Source: Pleurobrachia bachei (taxonomy: Eukaryota > Ctenophora > Tentaculata > Cydippida > Pleurobrachiidae). Taken from it: 30,581 nucleotides of DNA. The stretch covers positions 19,681 to 50,261 of the forward strand of contig AVPN01000489.1 of the NCBI GenBank assembly GCA_000695325.1, given 5' to 3'. Positions within the stretch are counted from its first letter, which is position 1; every line of letters begins with the position of its first letter. Below are positions 1-10,295 of this stretch, in pieces. The translations under genes were made by a program, and so were the position numbers. A model generated the notes under the pieces. The model was not told the DNA's origin and did no database searches. It saw nothing but the letters and a program-made list of their open reading frames with translations.

Positions 1-36
<36 letters not shown>
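1..36. repeat. (AG)n microsatellite
   Basis: This is a pure AG dinucleotide run at the window edge, so its true length is unknown. A slightly degenerate AG-rich tail continues to about position 50. Confidence 0.95.
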
Positions 37-39
<3 letters not shown>

Positions 40-330
40 AGAGAAAAGAGACGACTATACAATTGCTAAATAGAGCAGATTACAAATAGGAATATAGCAC
101 AACGTACAAGGATCTGCAGGTATCGCCATTTTATTTAATCGGGTCTCGAAATAATGCTGCTGCAAGTTCGTCATTTATTTCTAACAGCTGGGTGATGGTG
201 CAGAGAATAAGATAGAAAATATTCAACGACTTAAAATACAATACCAACAGAACCTCCCTCCTTCCTTGGCGACCACCTCTCTCCGTCCGATTACGCGCTT
301 CGCGGTAGATTTCCTCATCACCTCTCTCAC

Positions 331-468
331 AAACCCACAAGCCTAGGTCAGACAGAGACAGATCTCTCTTACAGAATCATCCGTCTAAACGACAGAAACC
401 GGTCTAGTCAACCTCCTCATCCCGTTAAAACCCACAAGTCTAGGTCAGATAGAGATAGATCTATCTCT
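331..468. repeat. Pair of short direct repeats
   Basis: Two copies of a roughly 40-bp segment, at 331-369 and 428-468, share the core AACCCACAAG followed by CTAGGTCAGA-like and AGATC-rich sequence, with several substitutions. The surrounding 190-763 has no exon I can support. A weak possible terminal exon of the EF-hand gene lies at 131-187 on the minus strand: acceptor CACCCAG, 18 codons, TAA stop. No exon with the phase needed to join it was found. Confidence 0.55.
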
Positions 469-763
469 CTCTATCACTAGGCGAAAAATACAAACGGCGG
501 TCTAGCCACCCTTGAATTCTAGCTCGCTCTGTGTCTCTCCCTGTGTTTCTCCATGCTGGGAATCACTGCTTAAACGCCTACTTTTACATGTCATTTCCAG
601 GCACAGACTTGAGATATAGAGTGGCTTGTATAGCACTAATGCCAACAGGAACATGAACCCATCTTAATTCTTAACCATCGTCAATAACACTATATTATAT
701 TATTGAAAGGAACCAAATCAGGAATCAAATACAAGCGTTCCGACGCGACGCTAATACACTCAC

Positions 764-2378
764 TTGGTTTATTGTCTCCCTGCTGTTCAACCTTTCTTGT
801 GGTTTCCCCAAATATCAAACTCTTGTCTCGAACTGAAACAATTAAGTTAGAAAATTAAAGTAGAAAGGGAATTGAAACAACAAGTTACAGATCATGGCAT
901 ATATGACGTAAGCAATGTAACACCCAACTAATAGTTACAGCTATTGAGGTGTCACTGGGCCACTAATATAGTTTTATAGTTTGGTGACGCTGTCACCCCT
1001 CCACTATCGCCGCGCGCAGCGCGGCAACGAAGCTCGCGAACATAATAGGGGATATCATCACCAATTTTATAGTCAGACATTAATTTTACACTTCTAGACA
1101 CACTTCTAATGGATGCATTATACGGAAAGTAATCCAAACTACATAATTATCTGAGTGGCTGCTAATTAATTAATTACCAGAAGTTTTGAGGGTGTATGGA
1201 ACATCTCTCTTTCCATGATCATCACCATTGTTCTGGGTTGCAGGACTAACAAGAGTAGCAGTGTTACCAACATTTAACATAGCTGCCACCTCAGATTTCT
1301 CTAACAGACCGTCCTTATTTACATCATACCTGCAGGTAGTGAAGAGATTAGAGGTAGATTAGTAAAGAGATTTTTAGTGGCTACAACTTAAAATGAGGAG
1401 TGTTAGCCCAATGTTTCCCAAAAAGGACCAGGTTGGTAACCGGTGGGAAGACGCGTTTAGTTTTTCATAGAATTAGAATTTGATAGACCCAGCGTGGATA
1501 GAGTAATGAAATTCAAGACAGAAATATACAAAGTAAATGAGTAGGGGGGCTGGGCAAGTAACAAGCAGACAGCAAATACCTGTCTCCCTCTCTCTCTCAC
1601 CCCCCCCTCTCTCTCTCTCTCTCTGTCTCATTTATAGAAAGGATAGAAAAGCTCGTAATGGCCTCAACCCGGAGCTCTCACCCAGGGTTGTGTGTGGAGA
1701 TAAAGGGAGAGCTGCTAACCTAGATCTTACACATCTGCCTCTCTCTCTAGTTTTCTATATTTATTCCTCTCTACATGAATCTCTCTACGTCATGTACAAC
1801 TCAACTCTATCTCTCCCTCTCTTTCTCGTATACACCAAGTCATGGGCGAATTTGAATAGAATCAGAGCTGACATGATGATGATCTGGAGATATAAGATGA
1901 TATCAGATGGATACATGAGGTAACAAGGGCACGGGGTCCGGTTGTACTAACTTGTCAATGAGGGTAATGACATCCCTCGAATACTGTGCAATCCGATCTG
2001 CTGTGATGTGAGATCCAGTTGATTCCAGCAGAAGATCCCGCATAAAGTCCTTCATTTCACCATACTGCAGGTGACCACTACCATCTCTATCATATGTTGC
2101 AAACACCTGTCAAGAGAAATGTAATCAGTTTTATGAAAATAATGAAACCTGGAAGGGGGAGGGGCGTCACGAAGATTATGTAAACTTTTATACTTCTCGG
2201 TATAAATGGGACAAATGAGTGATCGATCAGATTCTTCAGGGAAAGAAAGTTTCGGAAGGTGATATTCACAGGGATTTGAGAAAATTCAGCCCTCTCTCTC
2301 TCTGACCTGTTCAAACTCTGAAGTGGTAAGAATAATTCCACCATCCCTTATCTCCTTTAGCGTGCTTCCTCGTCGCAT
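764..2378 (-). CDS. EF-hand calcium-binding protein, exons 1-4 (proximal copy of exons 1-2)
   Basis: Four minus-strand exons fit together by phase. Exon 1 (2378-2307, ATG start, 24 codons) ends in TTSEFEQ and donor GTCAGAG. Exon 2 (2106-1952, 155 nt) holds a canonical EF-hand loop, DRDGSGHLQYGE. Exon 3 (1329-1178) completes the split Lys codon and holds a second loop, DVNKDGLLEKSE, followed by a hydrophilic stretch. Exon 4 (832-764) is phase-compatible (acceptor TTGTTTCAG, donor GTGAGTG) but has no recognisable domain, so it is less certain. The loops have Asp at positions 1 and 3, a Gly at 6 and Glu at 12, so calcium binding is expected. The helix-loop-helix spacing recalls calbindin or secretagogin-like proteins, but I do not assign orthology. 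The 3' end was not found and probably lies near or beyond the left edge. Exons 1-2 are duplicated upstream at 3199-3625. Confidence 0.8.
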
Positions 2379-2831
2379 AACAATGCTGATACTAGACCAA
2401 CACTAGATCTATATTCTAACCTGCCATCTTAACAGTTATTTAATTGGAATTATCGGAAGGAATTAGGGTCGCTAGGAGACAATGTTGCTAAGAAACAATG
2501 TTGCTACGAAACAATGTGGTTTGTGGGGGGGCATGGGTGCAAGGAAACAATGGGAGAGTGCAGCTGGTTCAGTGGACAAGAACGTATGTAGCAGTTGGGA
2601 GCAGTTAGGTACAACTTATCCAAGACACTGTGTCTCTAGCATTGTCTGGCGCCACCGGACACTGTTTTAAGATTCTCTGATCGGTTTGGTACGACCAGAC
2701 AGGATATTATAGGAGCTGAAGACGAAAGACATGTAGATACTCGCAACACTACAAGAACTTAAAATTCAACATGCCTGGTATAGATACCATCGAGCTCTCC
2801 CTTTAGCTTCATCTATATGTGTTAACGCTCT

Positions 2832-2833
<2 letters not shown>

Positions 2834-2871
<38 letters not shown>
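2834..2871. repeat. (CT)n microsatellite at duplication junction
   Basis: This CT run separates the two 1.25-kb units. Related CT-rich tracts flank the outer ends at about 1582-1626 and 4086-4121. Confidence 0.95.
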
Positions 2872-2875
<4 letters not shown>

Positions 2876-3198
2876 ATTTATAGAAAGGATAGAAAAGCTC
2901 GTAATGACCCAACCTGGAGCTCTCACCCAGGGTTGTGTGTGGAGATAAAGGGAGAGCTGCTAACCTAGATCTTACACATCTGCCTCTCTCTCTAGTTTTC
3001 TATATTTATTCCTCTCTACATGAATCTCTCTACGTCATGTACAACTCAACTCTATCTCTCCCTCTCTTTCTCGTATACACCAAGTCATGGGCGAATTTGA
3101 ATAGAATCAGAGCTGACATGATGATGATCTGGAGATATAAGATGACATCAGATGGATACATGAGGTAACAAGGGCACGGGGTCCGGTCAAGTACTAAC

Positions 3199-3625
3199 TT
3201 GTCAATGAGGGTAATGACATCCCTCGAATACTGTGCAATCCGATCTGCTGTGATGTGAGATCCAGTTGATTCCAGCAGAAGATCCCGCATAAAGTCCTTC
3301 ATTTCACCATACTGCAGGTGACCACTACCATCTCTATCATATGTTGCAAACACCTGTCAAGAGAAATGTAATCAGTTTTATGAAAATAATGAAACCTGGA
3401 AGGGGGAGGGGCGTCACGAAGATTATGTAAACTTTTATACTTCTCGGTATAAATGGGACAAATGAGTGATCGATCAGATTCTTCAGGGAAAGAAAGTTTC
3501 GGAAGGTGATATTCACAGGGATTTGAGAAAATTCAGCCCTCTCTCTCTCTGACCTGTTCAAACTCTGAAGTGGTAAGAATAATTCCACCATCCCTTATCT
3601 CCTTTAGCGTGCTTCCTCGTCGCAT
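3199..3625 (-). CDS. Second tandem copy of EF-hand gene exons 1-2
   Basis: Exon 1 (3625-3554) and exon 2 (3353-3199) repeat the exons at 2378-2307 and 2106-1952 at a constant 1247-bp offset and encode the same residues, including the loop DRDGSGHLQYGE. The acceptor (TTGACAG) and the donor (AA then GTTAGTAC) are intact. Exon 2 starts in phase 0 and ends with two extra bases, so it cannot be spliced in series with its twin without leaving frame. Each copy could instead join exon 3 at 1329. This copy therefore looks like an alternative 5' end of the same gene, a very recent pseudo-duplicate, or an assembly duplication. Confidence 0.75.
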
Positions 3626-4090
3626 AACAATGCTGATACTAGACCAACACTAGATCTATATTCTAACCTGCCATCTTAACAGTTATTTAATTGGAATTAT
3701 CGGAAGGAATTAGGGTCGCTAGGAGACAATGTTGCTAAGAAACAATGTTGCTACGAAACAATGTGGTTTGTGGGGGGGCATGGGTGCAAGGAAACAATGG
3801 GAGAGTGCAGCTGGTTCAGTGGACAAGAACGTATGTAGCAGTTGGGAGCAGTTAGGTACAACTTATCCAAGACACTGTGTCTCTAGCATTGTCTGGCGCC
3901 ACCGGACACTGTTTTAAGATTCTCTGATCAGGTTGGTACCACCAGACAGGATGTCATAGGAGCTCTAAGACGAAGACAAAAGATGTGCAGATGCCAGATA
4001 CTCGCAACACTACAAGAACTTAAAATTCAACATGCCTGGTATAGATACCATCGAGCTCTCCCTTTAGCTTCATCTATCTGTTACGCTCTC

Positions 4091-4121
<31 letters not shown>

Positions 4122-4124
<3 letters not shown>

Positions 4125-4981
4125 CGTTCTCTAGTCGAAGCCAATGGTTGACCATGTGCACACATTATAATGACTTTGTCTCCGCCGTGTAGAGAGGGAG
4201 AGCAGCTGGGGAAGAAGGTGGGATGGGAAGATATAAATGTAGAAATAACAGGGAACCTTTCATCCTGATCCAGTCTTCAGGGATGAGTACTGATTTGAGG
4301 GACAGTCAGGACTCAGGATACAGGGTGAGAAATAAAAAGGGGGAGGGGAGGGGGCAAAGGGACCTAATTACCATGGTCATTCATCTTTAGGTAGGACACA
4401 TCAATTATCTGCTTTTGAACAGACATACATCGGAGAAGTAAGAGAACACGTGAAACTGAACTGGCACATCCTTTAGTACAATTTTAATGGTTAGTAGACA
4501 CGGACAAAAGGATATGGGGAAGAACACACCGACAGACACATTACATACATCTAGAAACTTTTTCAGGGGATCCCCCTTGCGAGGAAAAGATTTCACCTCG
4601 AGAGATACATCCTGGATTATTACACAGTTTTCACGACACAAAACTGTTAATTGATATGGTTCACATGGTAGTTATATATTCACTCAATTAGTGATGGAGC
4701 TAGTACAGTTACCAATGCAACTACCCAATTATAACTGCAATTACTATCGGGTGTGCAGACAGACAGCAGACAGAGCCTGCACCACCACTCCCTCCTGCAG
4801 CTCTTTTAGTTATATGTTGCATGGGAATAGGCCTGATGATATATCATGTGCAATAAATCGGGTTAGCACTAGACGAAAACCCACCAGCCCACACATATTG
4901 TTTTTCTGGAGTTTATATCATGGTCATATGTGTTCAGATGTGGTTATCTAATTTCAACTACTAAATGTATTTTCATACCCA
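4122..4981. other. Intergenic stretch, no gene supported
   Basis: Between the EF-hand duplication and the Ly6 locus I find only short ORFs without splice support or recognisable residues. On geometry it should contain the upstream region of the distal EF-hand exon 1 (minus strand) and sequence 5' of the Ly6 unit 1 promoter (plus strand). A purine-rich tract lies at about 4336-4358. Confidence 0.5.
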
Positions 4982-5261
4982 TTTCTATTTCGCCCAGTAA
5001 ATATATTTTCGCTTCATATGAGATTATCTGTTTCATGCTGGTTCATGGCAAGTTCATGCTAGTTCTTGGCGAGTTCTCTCCATGTCTATTTTGAACCGTT
5101 TGAATTTTATAGTTGCTTGTTAATTTGATGCTTTTTCAAAACAGATTCAAATGACTGCAGATTAACTATTTAATCGTTCATGTATGTATTGTCTGCGTAG
5201 ACAAGTATATTGGACGGAATAAAGCTCTCATATTGCTTATTTGTGTTCTTCTTCTAAGAAT

Positions 5262-6198
5262 ATGTTGCTGCTCATGTTCCTAATCATGCCCTGCCTGATG
5301 GCACCCCTGGTGGGAGCTCTACAGTGCTACTCTTGCTCAACATACTCATCTGACGAGATGGAGGTATAATAAGGGAGGGGGTATTATCAACAGCTAAGGG
5401 AGGAGTGCTTTCTACAGCTAAGGGAGGGGATGATATCTATTGTATTGTTGCAACAGCACTGGCACAAGATATCTACATCTATACGGGAGGGAGATGAGGG
5501 GTGCTAGCTATTTCAAGATCATTGTCCCGTCTTGTACCGTTCGTTACACTTTCCCTAACTCCGCAGGTTCTGGTCCGGGAAGGGCACACCTGGGAGAGTG
5601 GAGCAGTTGTCCTGGACAGGGGGTGTCAGGAGGGGGTGATGACAGAGTGTATGAGCTCGCAGAGGAAATGTGTCAATGCTACCGTGAGGTATAACAGCCT
5701 GTCTGGGGGCGCCAGACCCCAATTTTATTCTTTAATCTGAGCGTGCAACATGAGTGCACTCGGATGGGGTCTGCGGTATAGCTTGGGAGATCAAATCTAA
5801 GTAATCTTCCGAGATCGGAACTTGGATATAGCCAAGTTCTAAGTAATCGACCGAGTTCTAAGTAATCTTCTGAGATTAGAACTTGGATAGCATTTTAGAA
5901 GCTTTTAGAAGATGCTCCCAATAAATTCCGTGGACAATAACAGGGTGCAACAATGACGCTTTATTTAAAATTAAAATCAGCGGCATTCCGGCGTAGCAAC
6001 TTAGAGCACTTAGGAAATTTAACAATGGAAAATATAAACAATAAAGTCGTGCCAATAGTTGTCGTTAACTCTCTCTGTCTCAACTTAGGGCGTATTCTGA
6101 AGTTGGTGTTGAAATTGGACAAGTTCGATATTATGATTGTGCCGGACCATGGCTTGTGGCGGCACTATGCGATAAACTAAGTGAAGGGATCTCTACAG
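5262..6198 (+). CDS. Ly6/uPAR-type three-finger protein, duplicated exons 1-3 (unit 1)
   Basis: Exon 1 (5262-5363) encodes a hydrophobic signal peptide followed by the Ly6 hallmark LQCYSC. Exon 2 (5567-5688) carries three cysteines (GC, EC, KC) and an N-glycosylation motif NAT. Exon 3 (6089-6198) carries YYDCAGPW and a further Cys. Phases are 0, 2 and 1, matching unit 2 exactly, and the coding sequence is open with mostly conservative changes, so it appears to be maintained. No exon 4-5 follows: the acceptor at 6347 is present but its exon is cut by the duplication junction. Exon 3 ends in phase 1 and could splice in frame to the exon at 7782 of unit 2, giving a second protein with the same stalk. 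The TATA-equivalent upstream is weaker (GGAATAAAG instead of GGTATAAAA). Confidence 0.83.
5720..5900. repeat. Intronic inverted and direct repeats, also at about 7196-7375
   Basis: Intron 2 of both Ly6 units holds CAGACCCC and GGGGTCTG as inverted ends of a roughly 60-bp segment. This is followed by repeated AGTTCTAAGTAATC and GAACTTGG/CCAAGTTC motifs that can pair. Presence in both units shows it predates their duplication. It may be a decayed MITE; the family was not recognised. Confidence 0.45.
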
Positions 6199-6265
6199 GT
6201 AATATCAGGCAGAACATGGGTCAAATAGAGGGACTGGAACACGTTTGTCGTTTACCGACGAGAAC

Positions 6266-6296
6266 CTGTCAAGCCAATGCTCTATTGCTCTGACAG
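6266..6296. mobile_element. 31-bp palindromic mini-MITE (CTGTC...GACAG) with 8-bp target duplication
   Basis: A 31-bp insert begins CTGTCAAGCCAATG and ends GCTCTGACAG. It is flanked by the direct repeat ACGAGAAC (6258-6265 and 6297-6304). The paralogous Ly6 unit 2 (about 7726-7740) lacks the insert and has one copy of the target (ATGAGAAC), an empty site. The ends match the elements at 9404-9472 and 10296-10367. Confidence 0.75.
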
Positions 6297-6603
6297 ACGA
6301 GAACTAAGAAGATATATTCGGTCAGACACATATCTCTTTTTCTTCAGGTTTTAGTTTTTTCTATTTCGCCCAGTAAATATATTTTCGCTTCATATGAGAT
6401 TATCTGTCGTGTTTCATGGTGGTTGGCTTAAAACATAAGTTCCAATGGAACTTCCATGCTGGTTCAGGCGAGTTCTCTCCATTTCTATTTTGAACCGTTT
6501 TTTAGTTGCTTGTTAATTTGATGCTTTTTCAAAACAGATTCAAATGACTGCAGATTATCTATTTAATCGTTCATGTTGTGTATTGAATAGTCTGCATAGA
6601 CGG

Positions 6604-6610
6604 TATAAAA
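6604..6610 (+). promoter_or_regulatory. TATA box of Ly6 unit 2
   Basis: TATAAAA lies 41 bp before the exon 1 ATG at 6651, a distance that leaves a very short 5' leader. In unit 1 the aligned sequence is GGAATAAAG, a weaker match, so the two start regions may differ in strength. Confidence 0.55.
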
Positions 6611-6650
6611 CTCTCATACTGCTAATTTGCACTCTAATATTCTATAGAAT

Positions 6651-8693
6651 ATGTTGCTCCTGGTATTCATGATGCCCTGTCTGACCCCCCTGGTGGGTGC
6701 TCTACAGTGCTACTCTTGCTCCACATACTCATCTGACGAGATGGAGGTATAAGGGAGGGGGGTGATAGGGGGTGATAGGTAAGGGAGGGGGTATTATCAA
6801 CAGCTAAGGGAGGAGTGCTTTCTACAGCTAAGGGAGGGGATGATATCTATTGTATTGTTGCAACAGCACTGGCACAAGATATCTACGACTACAGATTGTT
6901 GCAACAGCACAAGATATCTACAGCTATACGGGAGGGAGATGAGGGGTGCTAGCTATTTCAGGATCATTTTAAAATGTCTAAAAGAAGTGTACTCTGGGTA
7001 CTCTTCGTACACCTAAGCTTGTACCGTGTTCGTTACATTGTCCCTCCTCCTAGATCCTGGTCCGGGAAGGGCACACCTGGGAGAGTGGAGCTACTGTCCT
7101 GGACAGGGGGTGTCAGGAGGGGGTAATGGTGGAGTGTATGAGCTCCCAGAGGAAATGTGTCAATGCTACCGTGAGGTATAACAGGTTTTCTGGCAGCGCC
7201 AGACCCCGCTTTTATTCTTTAATCTAAGCGCTCGGATGGGGTCTGTGGCGTCAGGTACAGCTTGGGAGATCAAATCTAAGTAATCTTCCGAGATCGGAAC
7301 TCGGATAGCCAAGTTCTAAGTAATCTACCGAGTTCTAAGTAATCTTCCGAGATTAGAACTTGGATAGCCTTTTAGAAGCTTTTAGAAGATGCTCCCAATA
7401 GATTCCGTGGACAATAACAGGGTACAACAATGACGCTTTATTTAAAATTAAAATCAGCGGCATTGCGGCGTAGCAACTCACACTTAGGAAATTTAACAAT
7501 GGAAAATATAAACAATAAAGTCGTGCCAATTCAATAGTTGTCGTTAACTCTCTCTCTCTTAGGGCGTATTCTGAAGTTGGTGTTGAAATTGGACAAGTTC
7601 GATATTATGATTGTGCTGGACCATGGCTTGTATCGGCACTATGCGATAAACTTAGTGAAGGGATATCCATAGGTAATCAGACATAACATGGGTTAAATAG
7701 AGGGACTGTTGGAACAAGTTTTATACCGATGAGAACTAAGAAGATATATTCGATCAGACACATGCCTATCTTTTTCTTCAGGTTTTGGTTTAAACTCTAC
7801 CACTTGTGTCAGGGACTGGTGCTGGGGAAACGGGTGCAACTCACCGTACCCACCAAAAGGTGATTTATAGATTGGCAATGGTTTCTTCCAATAACATCCA
7901 GCGAGTCTAACTTGTCCAATCAACACATTAACTAGATTGGTAATGGTACTGATCAATTAACTTATCTTCCTTTCACCAGACCCAATTCCAGCTTCTGCTG
8001 GTGGAGGTTTAAGCCATGAAGAGTAGGAACTAGGAACTATACTGACTCTTTCATTTCCCAGATTCGATTACAGATAGCCCACCAGATGATAAAAGAACAC
8101 CCGGCCCAAGCGCACCAACAACATCGACAGTCACAGAAACTCCCCTTGAGAACAACTCGACAGGTGACCTTCCGGAGGACATCGGAGAACGGTCAGAAAC
8201 TCAGAACGACGACCAGGATACAATACCAGAACCAGATGAAATAGAGGAAACTCAGTTGAAATTGAATACTACCTCGGTCAGGAATGATAAACCTACCGAA
8301 GGTAACCCAGCAACCCCGCAACCACAGGACACAACAACACCGTGGGAGACGACATTTCCACCTACCATCTCCCAAACCACCGGAGGGGGATATACTGCAG
8401 GAAATGAAACAGATTGGGAGTTGAGTGCAGTGGTTCTACCAGGAGGAGACGAGGAAAAAGATGTGGAAGACGTGGTTGTCAAGGCGACCCAACTGACTGA
8501 AGAAGATGTCTCCAATGGAAACAATAGTGATGATGGGGAAGGAGATGAAAAGTCGGAGGTCGTTGTTATTGCTGATCCAGAACAGACCAGGAAAGTAGAA
8601 GGAGGTGAAAAGACTTCCAATGCCGTTAAACAATCGGCTAATTTTATCGAATTTAATTTGGCAGTTCTTTTTATTTTCACCAATTTTGTTTAG
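6651..8693 (+). CDS. GPI-type Ly6/uPAR three-finger protein with Thr/Ser-rich stalk
   Basis: Five exons join in perfect phase: 6651-6746, 7054-7175, 7563-7672, 7782-7859 and 8062-8693, giving 345 residues. Residues 1-17 or so form a signal peptide. The mature N-terminus has the LQCYSC signature, and the domain ends in TTCVRDWCWGNGCN. Exactly ten cysteines fall in exons 1-4, as expected for five disulfides of a Ly6/uPAR (three-finger) fold ending in Cys-Asn. Exon 5 encodes about 210 residues rich in Thr, Ser, Pro, Glu and Asp, a mucin-like acidic stalk with several NxS/T sites. It ends in a hydrophobic tail (NLAVLFIFTNFV) directly before the stop, the pattern of a GPI-anchor signal. The product is inferred to be a cell-surface, GPI-linked protein; its ligand is unknown. 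Alternative: a membrane-proximal tail without GPI processing. Confidence 0.9.
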
Positions 8694-9210
8694 GTTTACA
8701 TTGTACTATATTTGCTAGCTTTACTTCAAGATGGACTTGAAATTGTCGATACTTTTCTAAAACATATTTCTGTTGGTAAATGCATACATATTTTGAAATG
8801 AACTGAGAACTCTACATATTTAAACATGGACTTGTTATAAAGTGAAGTGCGAATCTATCAGCGAGATGCTCATTTCAATAAAAGGAGAATCTTGTTTTAT
8901 CTGAACCCGATAGAATATTTTCTATCTGTTATCTCAACTGTATGGTTTTATTTATATTACTTTGTTATCAAGCAAAACGCAAAGTTCATTCATATTCACA
9001 CATACATGCAATCTTTCTCTATCTCTCTCACTCCCTCACTATCTCTCTTACTCTCTCTCTCACTCACTCACCCACTCACTCTCTCTCTCACTCTCCAACT
9101 TTATCGGGGGCTAAATGTTCTCATTGTGTTGGGTGTCAATAAATTCTTTCTCTCTCTCTTGCCCCTGCAACAGCCCCCACCCCCCCCACCCCCCCCGTGA
9201 TCTCCCTCAA
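8694..9210. other. Ly6 gene 3' flank with CT/CA and poly-C simple repeats
   Basis: This stretch should hold the Ly6 3' UTR: AATAAA at 8877-8882 is a plausible poly(A) signal about 185 bp past the stop. A degenerate CT/CACT-rich tract covers about 9010-9100, and a C-rich tract with two runs of seven C lies at about 9174-9196. The open frames here are translations of the simple repeats and are not credible genes. Confidence 0.6.
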
Positions 9211-9229
9211 TTGGACTATAAAAGTCCAA
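9211..9229 (+). promoter_or_regulatory. TATA box embedded in a 7-bp inverted repeat
   Basis: TTGGACTATAAAAGTCCAA contains TATAAAAG (9217-9224), with perfect arms TTGGACT and AGTCCAA around a 5-bp centre. It lies 84 bp upstream of the ATG of the small secreted-peptide gene, a normal distance for a core promoter with a leader of about 50 bp. Confidence 0.6.
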
Positions 9230-9300
9230 CAATTTACAAATTTACCAGTTTCATTTTAATAGTTTCTACGATCTTGTAAAACCTTCTGATCTATAACAAA

Positions 9301-9753
9301 ATGCGAGCTACCCTTCTTGTTCTTTTTTCCATGGCTACCCTCCTGGTGATAGTACGATCAACAGATGCTGAGGAATCCCTTTATCAAGAGGTATGTGTAC
9401 TTGCTGTCAGGCCAATGCTCTGACCACTGTTTCGAAGAAATGAAAAGAGGGTCAGGCCGATATTCTGACAGGGTACTTGTAAATTCTTGATCACACAACT
9501 AGGCTTGTGTGGCTCACACCGCACTCCGCAGAAATATCTAGGCTTGTTAAATCGAGGCTATCTCTCAGCCCTAGTTTAGTAAACTATTTACAAATACAGC
9601 AATGAACCCAACACAATGTTTCAGAGTGATATCAGCTTAGAAGACAGTGCCTCAGCAGCGGATGAGAGGGAGGACCTATCATTGGATAGAATGCGACGGC
9701 AGATCCGAAGAAAAGGACGATTCGACAAAGCCAAATCACAAGACGAGAAATAG
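9301..9753 (+). CDS. Small secreted precursor with acidic middle and cationic C-terminus
   Basis: Two exons join in phase 0: 9301-9390 (30 codons, donor GTATGTG) and 9625-9753 (42 codons plus stop, acceptor TGTTTCAG), giving 72 residues. Residues 1-20 or so are a clear signal peptide (MRATLLVLF then MATLLVIV). Residues about 22-51 are acidic (many Glu and Asp), and the C-terminal part is strongly basic, with MRRQIRRKGRF near residues 53-63 and dibasic sites for processing. There are no cysteines. The signal/acidic-pro/basic-tail plan is that of cationic host-defence peptide precursors, such as the arminins of Hydra, and of some neuropeptide precursors, but I see no sequence homology and name no function. 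A TATA box lies at 9217, and a possible poly(A) signal AATAAA at 10070-10075 is rather distal. Confidence 0.68.
9404..9472. mobile_element. 69-bp palindromic mini-MITE in the peptide-gene intron
   Basis: It starts CTGTCAGGCCAATGCTCTG and ends ATTCTGACAGG. It is flanked by the 7-bp direct repeat GTACTTG (9397-9403 and 9473-9479). Internally it holds two copies of a GTCAGGCC...CTGAC motif about 40 bp apart. It sits 13 bp after the 5' splice site of the intron. Same family as 6266-6296 and 10296-10367. Confidence 0.72.
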
Positions 9754-10117
9754 GATGGGACTCTTTGAGCGATACAATGTGTATAATTTTTGGTGATATT
9801 TTGAAAGCAAACATCATGATAAACAGAAAAAAAAGAACTGCATGATTGTTTTGATAATATGTTGATGGTTTACATTTATTTTACTTTTGAGTTTATCCCA
9901 TTTTGGTCCCAAAACTTCGTGTTTGTATCCAGTTGACAGAGGGAGGGCCAGGGGGGTCCGAGGGGGATAAAAAGTCACTTTAGAATCTGGTCCGAACCCC
10001 CTCGGGCCTCGGGCCTTAATTTGTTTGTAGCTGGAAAAAGACAGAGGAATGCATGTCTTGGGTTTGGGTAATAAATATAAGTTTGAATTATACATAAATT
10101 AAGATGGGTACTATACA
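9754..10117. other. 3' flank of peptide gene, no further gene seen
   Basis: The stretch is AT-rich, with a G-rich patch at about 9945-9970 and AATAAA at 10070-10075. I see no exon with splice support. Confidence 0.5.
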
Positions 10118-10295
10118 TACTTAGTGTACTTCTAGAACGAAGTACGACAAGTAAAACAAGTGGCTATTTCCGATGCTAGTTACTCGTATCTGGTATCCTG
10201 GTATCTAATGAAATCTAATGGGGCACACAATGAGACACGCGGGTCACTTCTCAGAGGTTTCCAGACCACGTGATTGCAGCATATTCCAGTACACC

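Larger units (their letters stand above)
1630..4085. repeat. 1.25-kb tandem segmental duplication
   Basis: Unit a (about 1630-2833) and unit b (about 2876-4085) are nearly identical; only scattered substitutions and small indels were seen by eye, for example around 1940 versus 3187. Each unit is bounded by CT microsatellite (about 1582-1626, 2834-2871 and 4086-4121), which suggests unequal exchange between the CT tracts. The duplicated segment carries exons 1-2 of the minus-strand EF-hand gene. Confidence 0.92.
4982..7780. repeat. 1.38-kb tandem duplication of the Ly6 gene 5' half
   Basis: Unit 1 (about 4982-6357) and unit 2 (from about 6358) share promoter-proximal sequence, exons 1-3 and introns. 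The second unit starts with the same CTATTTCGCCCAG motif (4984 and 6361). The junction falls about ten bases into what would be exon 4 of unit 1, so only unit 2 runs on into exons 4 and 5. Units differ by many substitutions and small indels, so this is older than the EF-hand duplication. Confidence 0.93.

Noticed and set aside
131-187. Possible terminal exon of the EF-hand gene
   Set aside because: The acceptor and stop are plausible, but its phase does not match exon 4 and no bridging exon was found.
4283-4330. Possible plus-strand start exon (ATG after CTTCAG, donor-like GGTGAG)
   Set aside because: It has only 14 codons, no downstream partner exon and no recognisable residues.
5953-6180. 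75-residue plus-strand open frame
   Set aside because: It overlaps Ly6 exon 3 in another frame; only the phase-1 reading has the conserved cysteines and splice sites.
10118-10145. Heat-shock-element-like CTTCTAGAAC inside an inverted repeat
   Set aside because: It has only two inverted units, and it marks the edge of the segmental duplication rather than a promoter.
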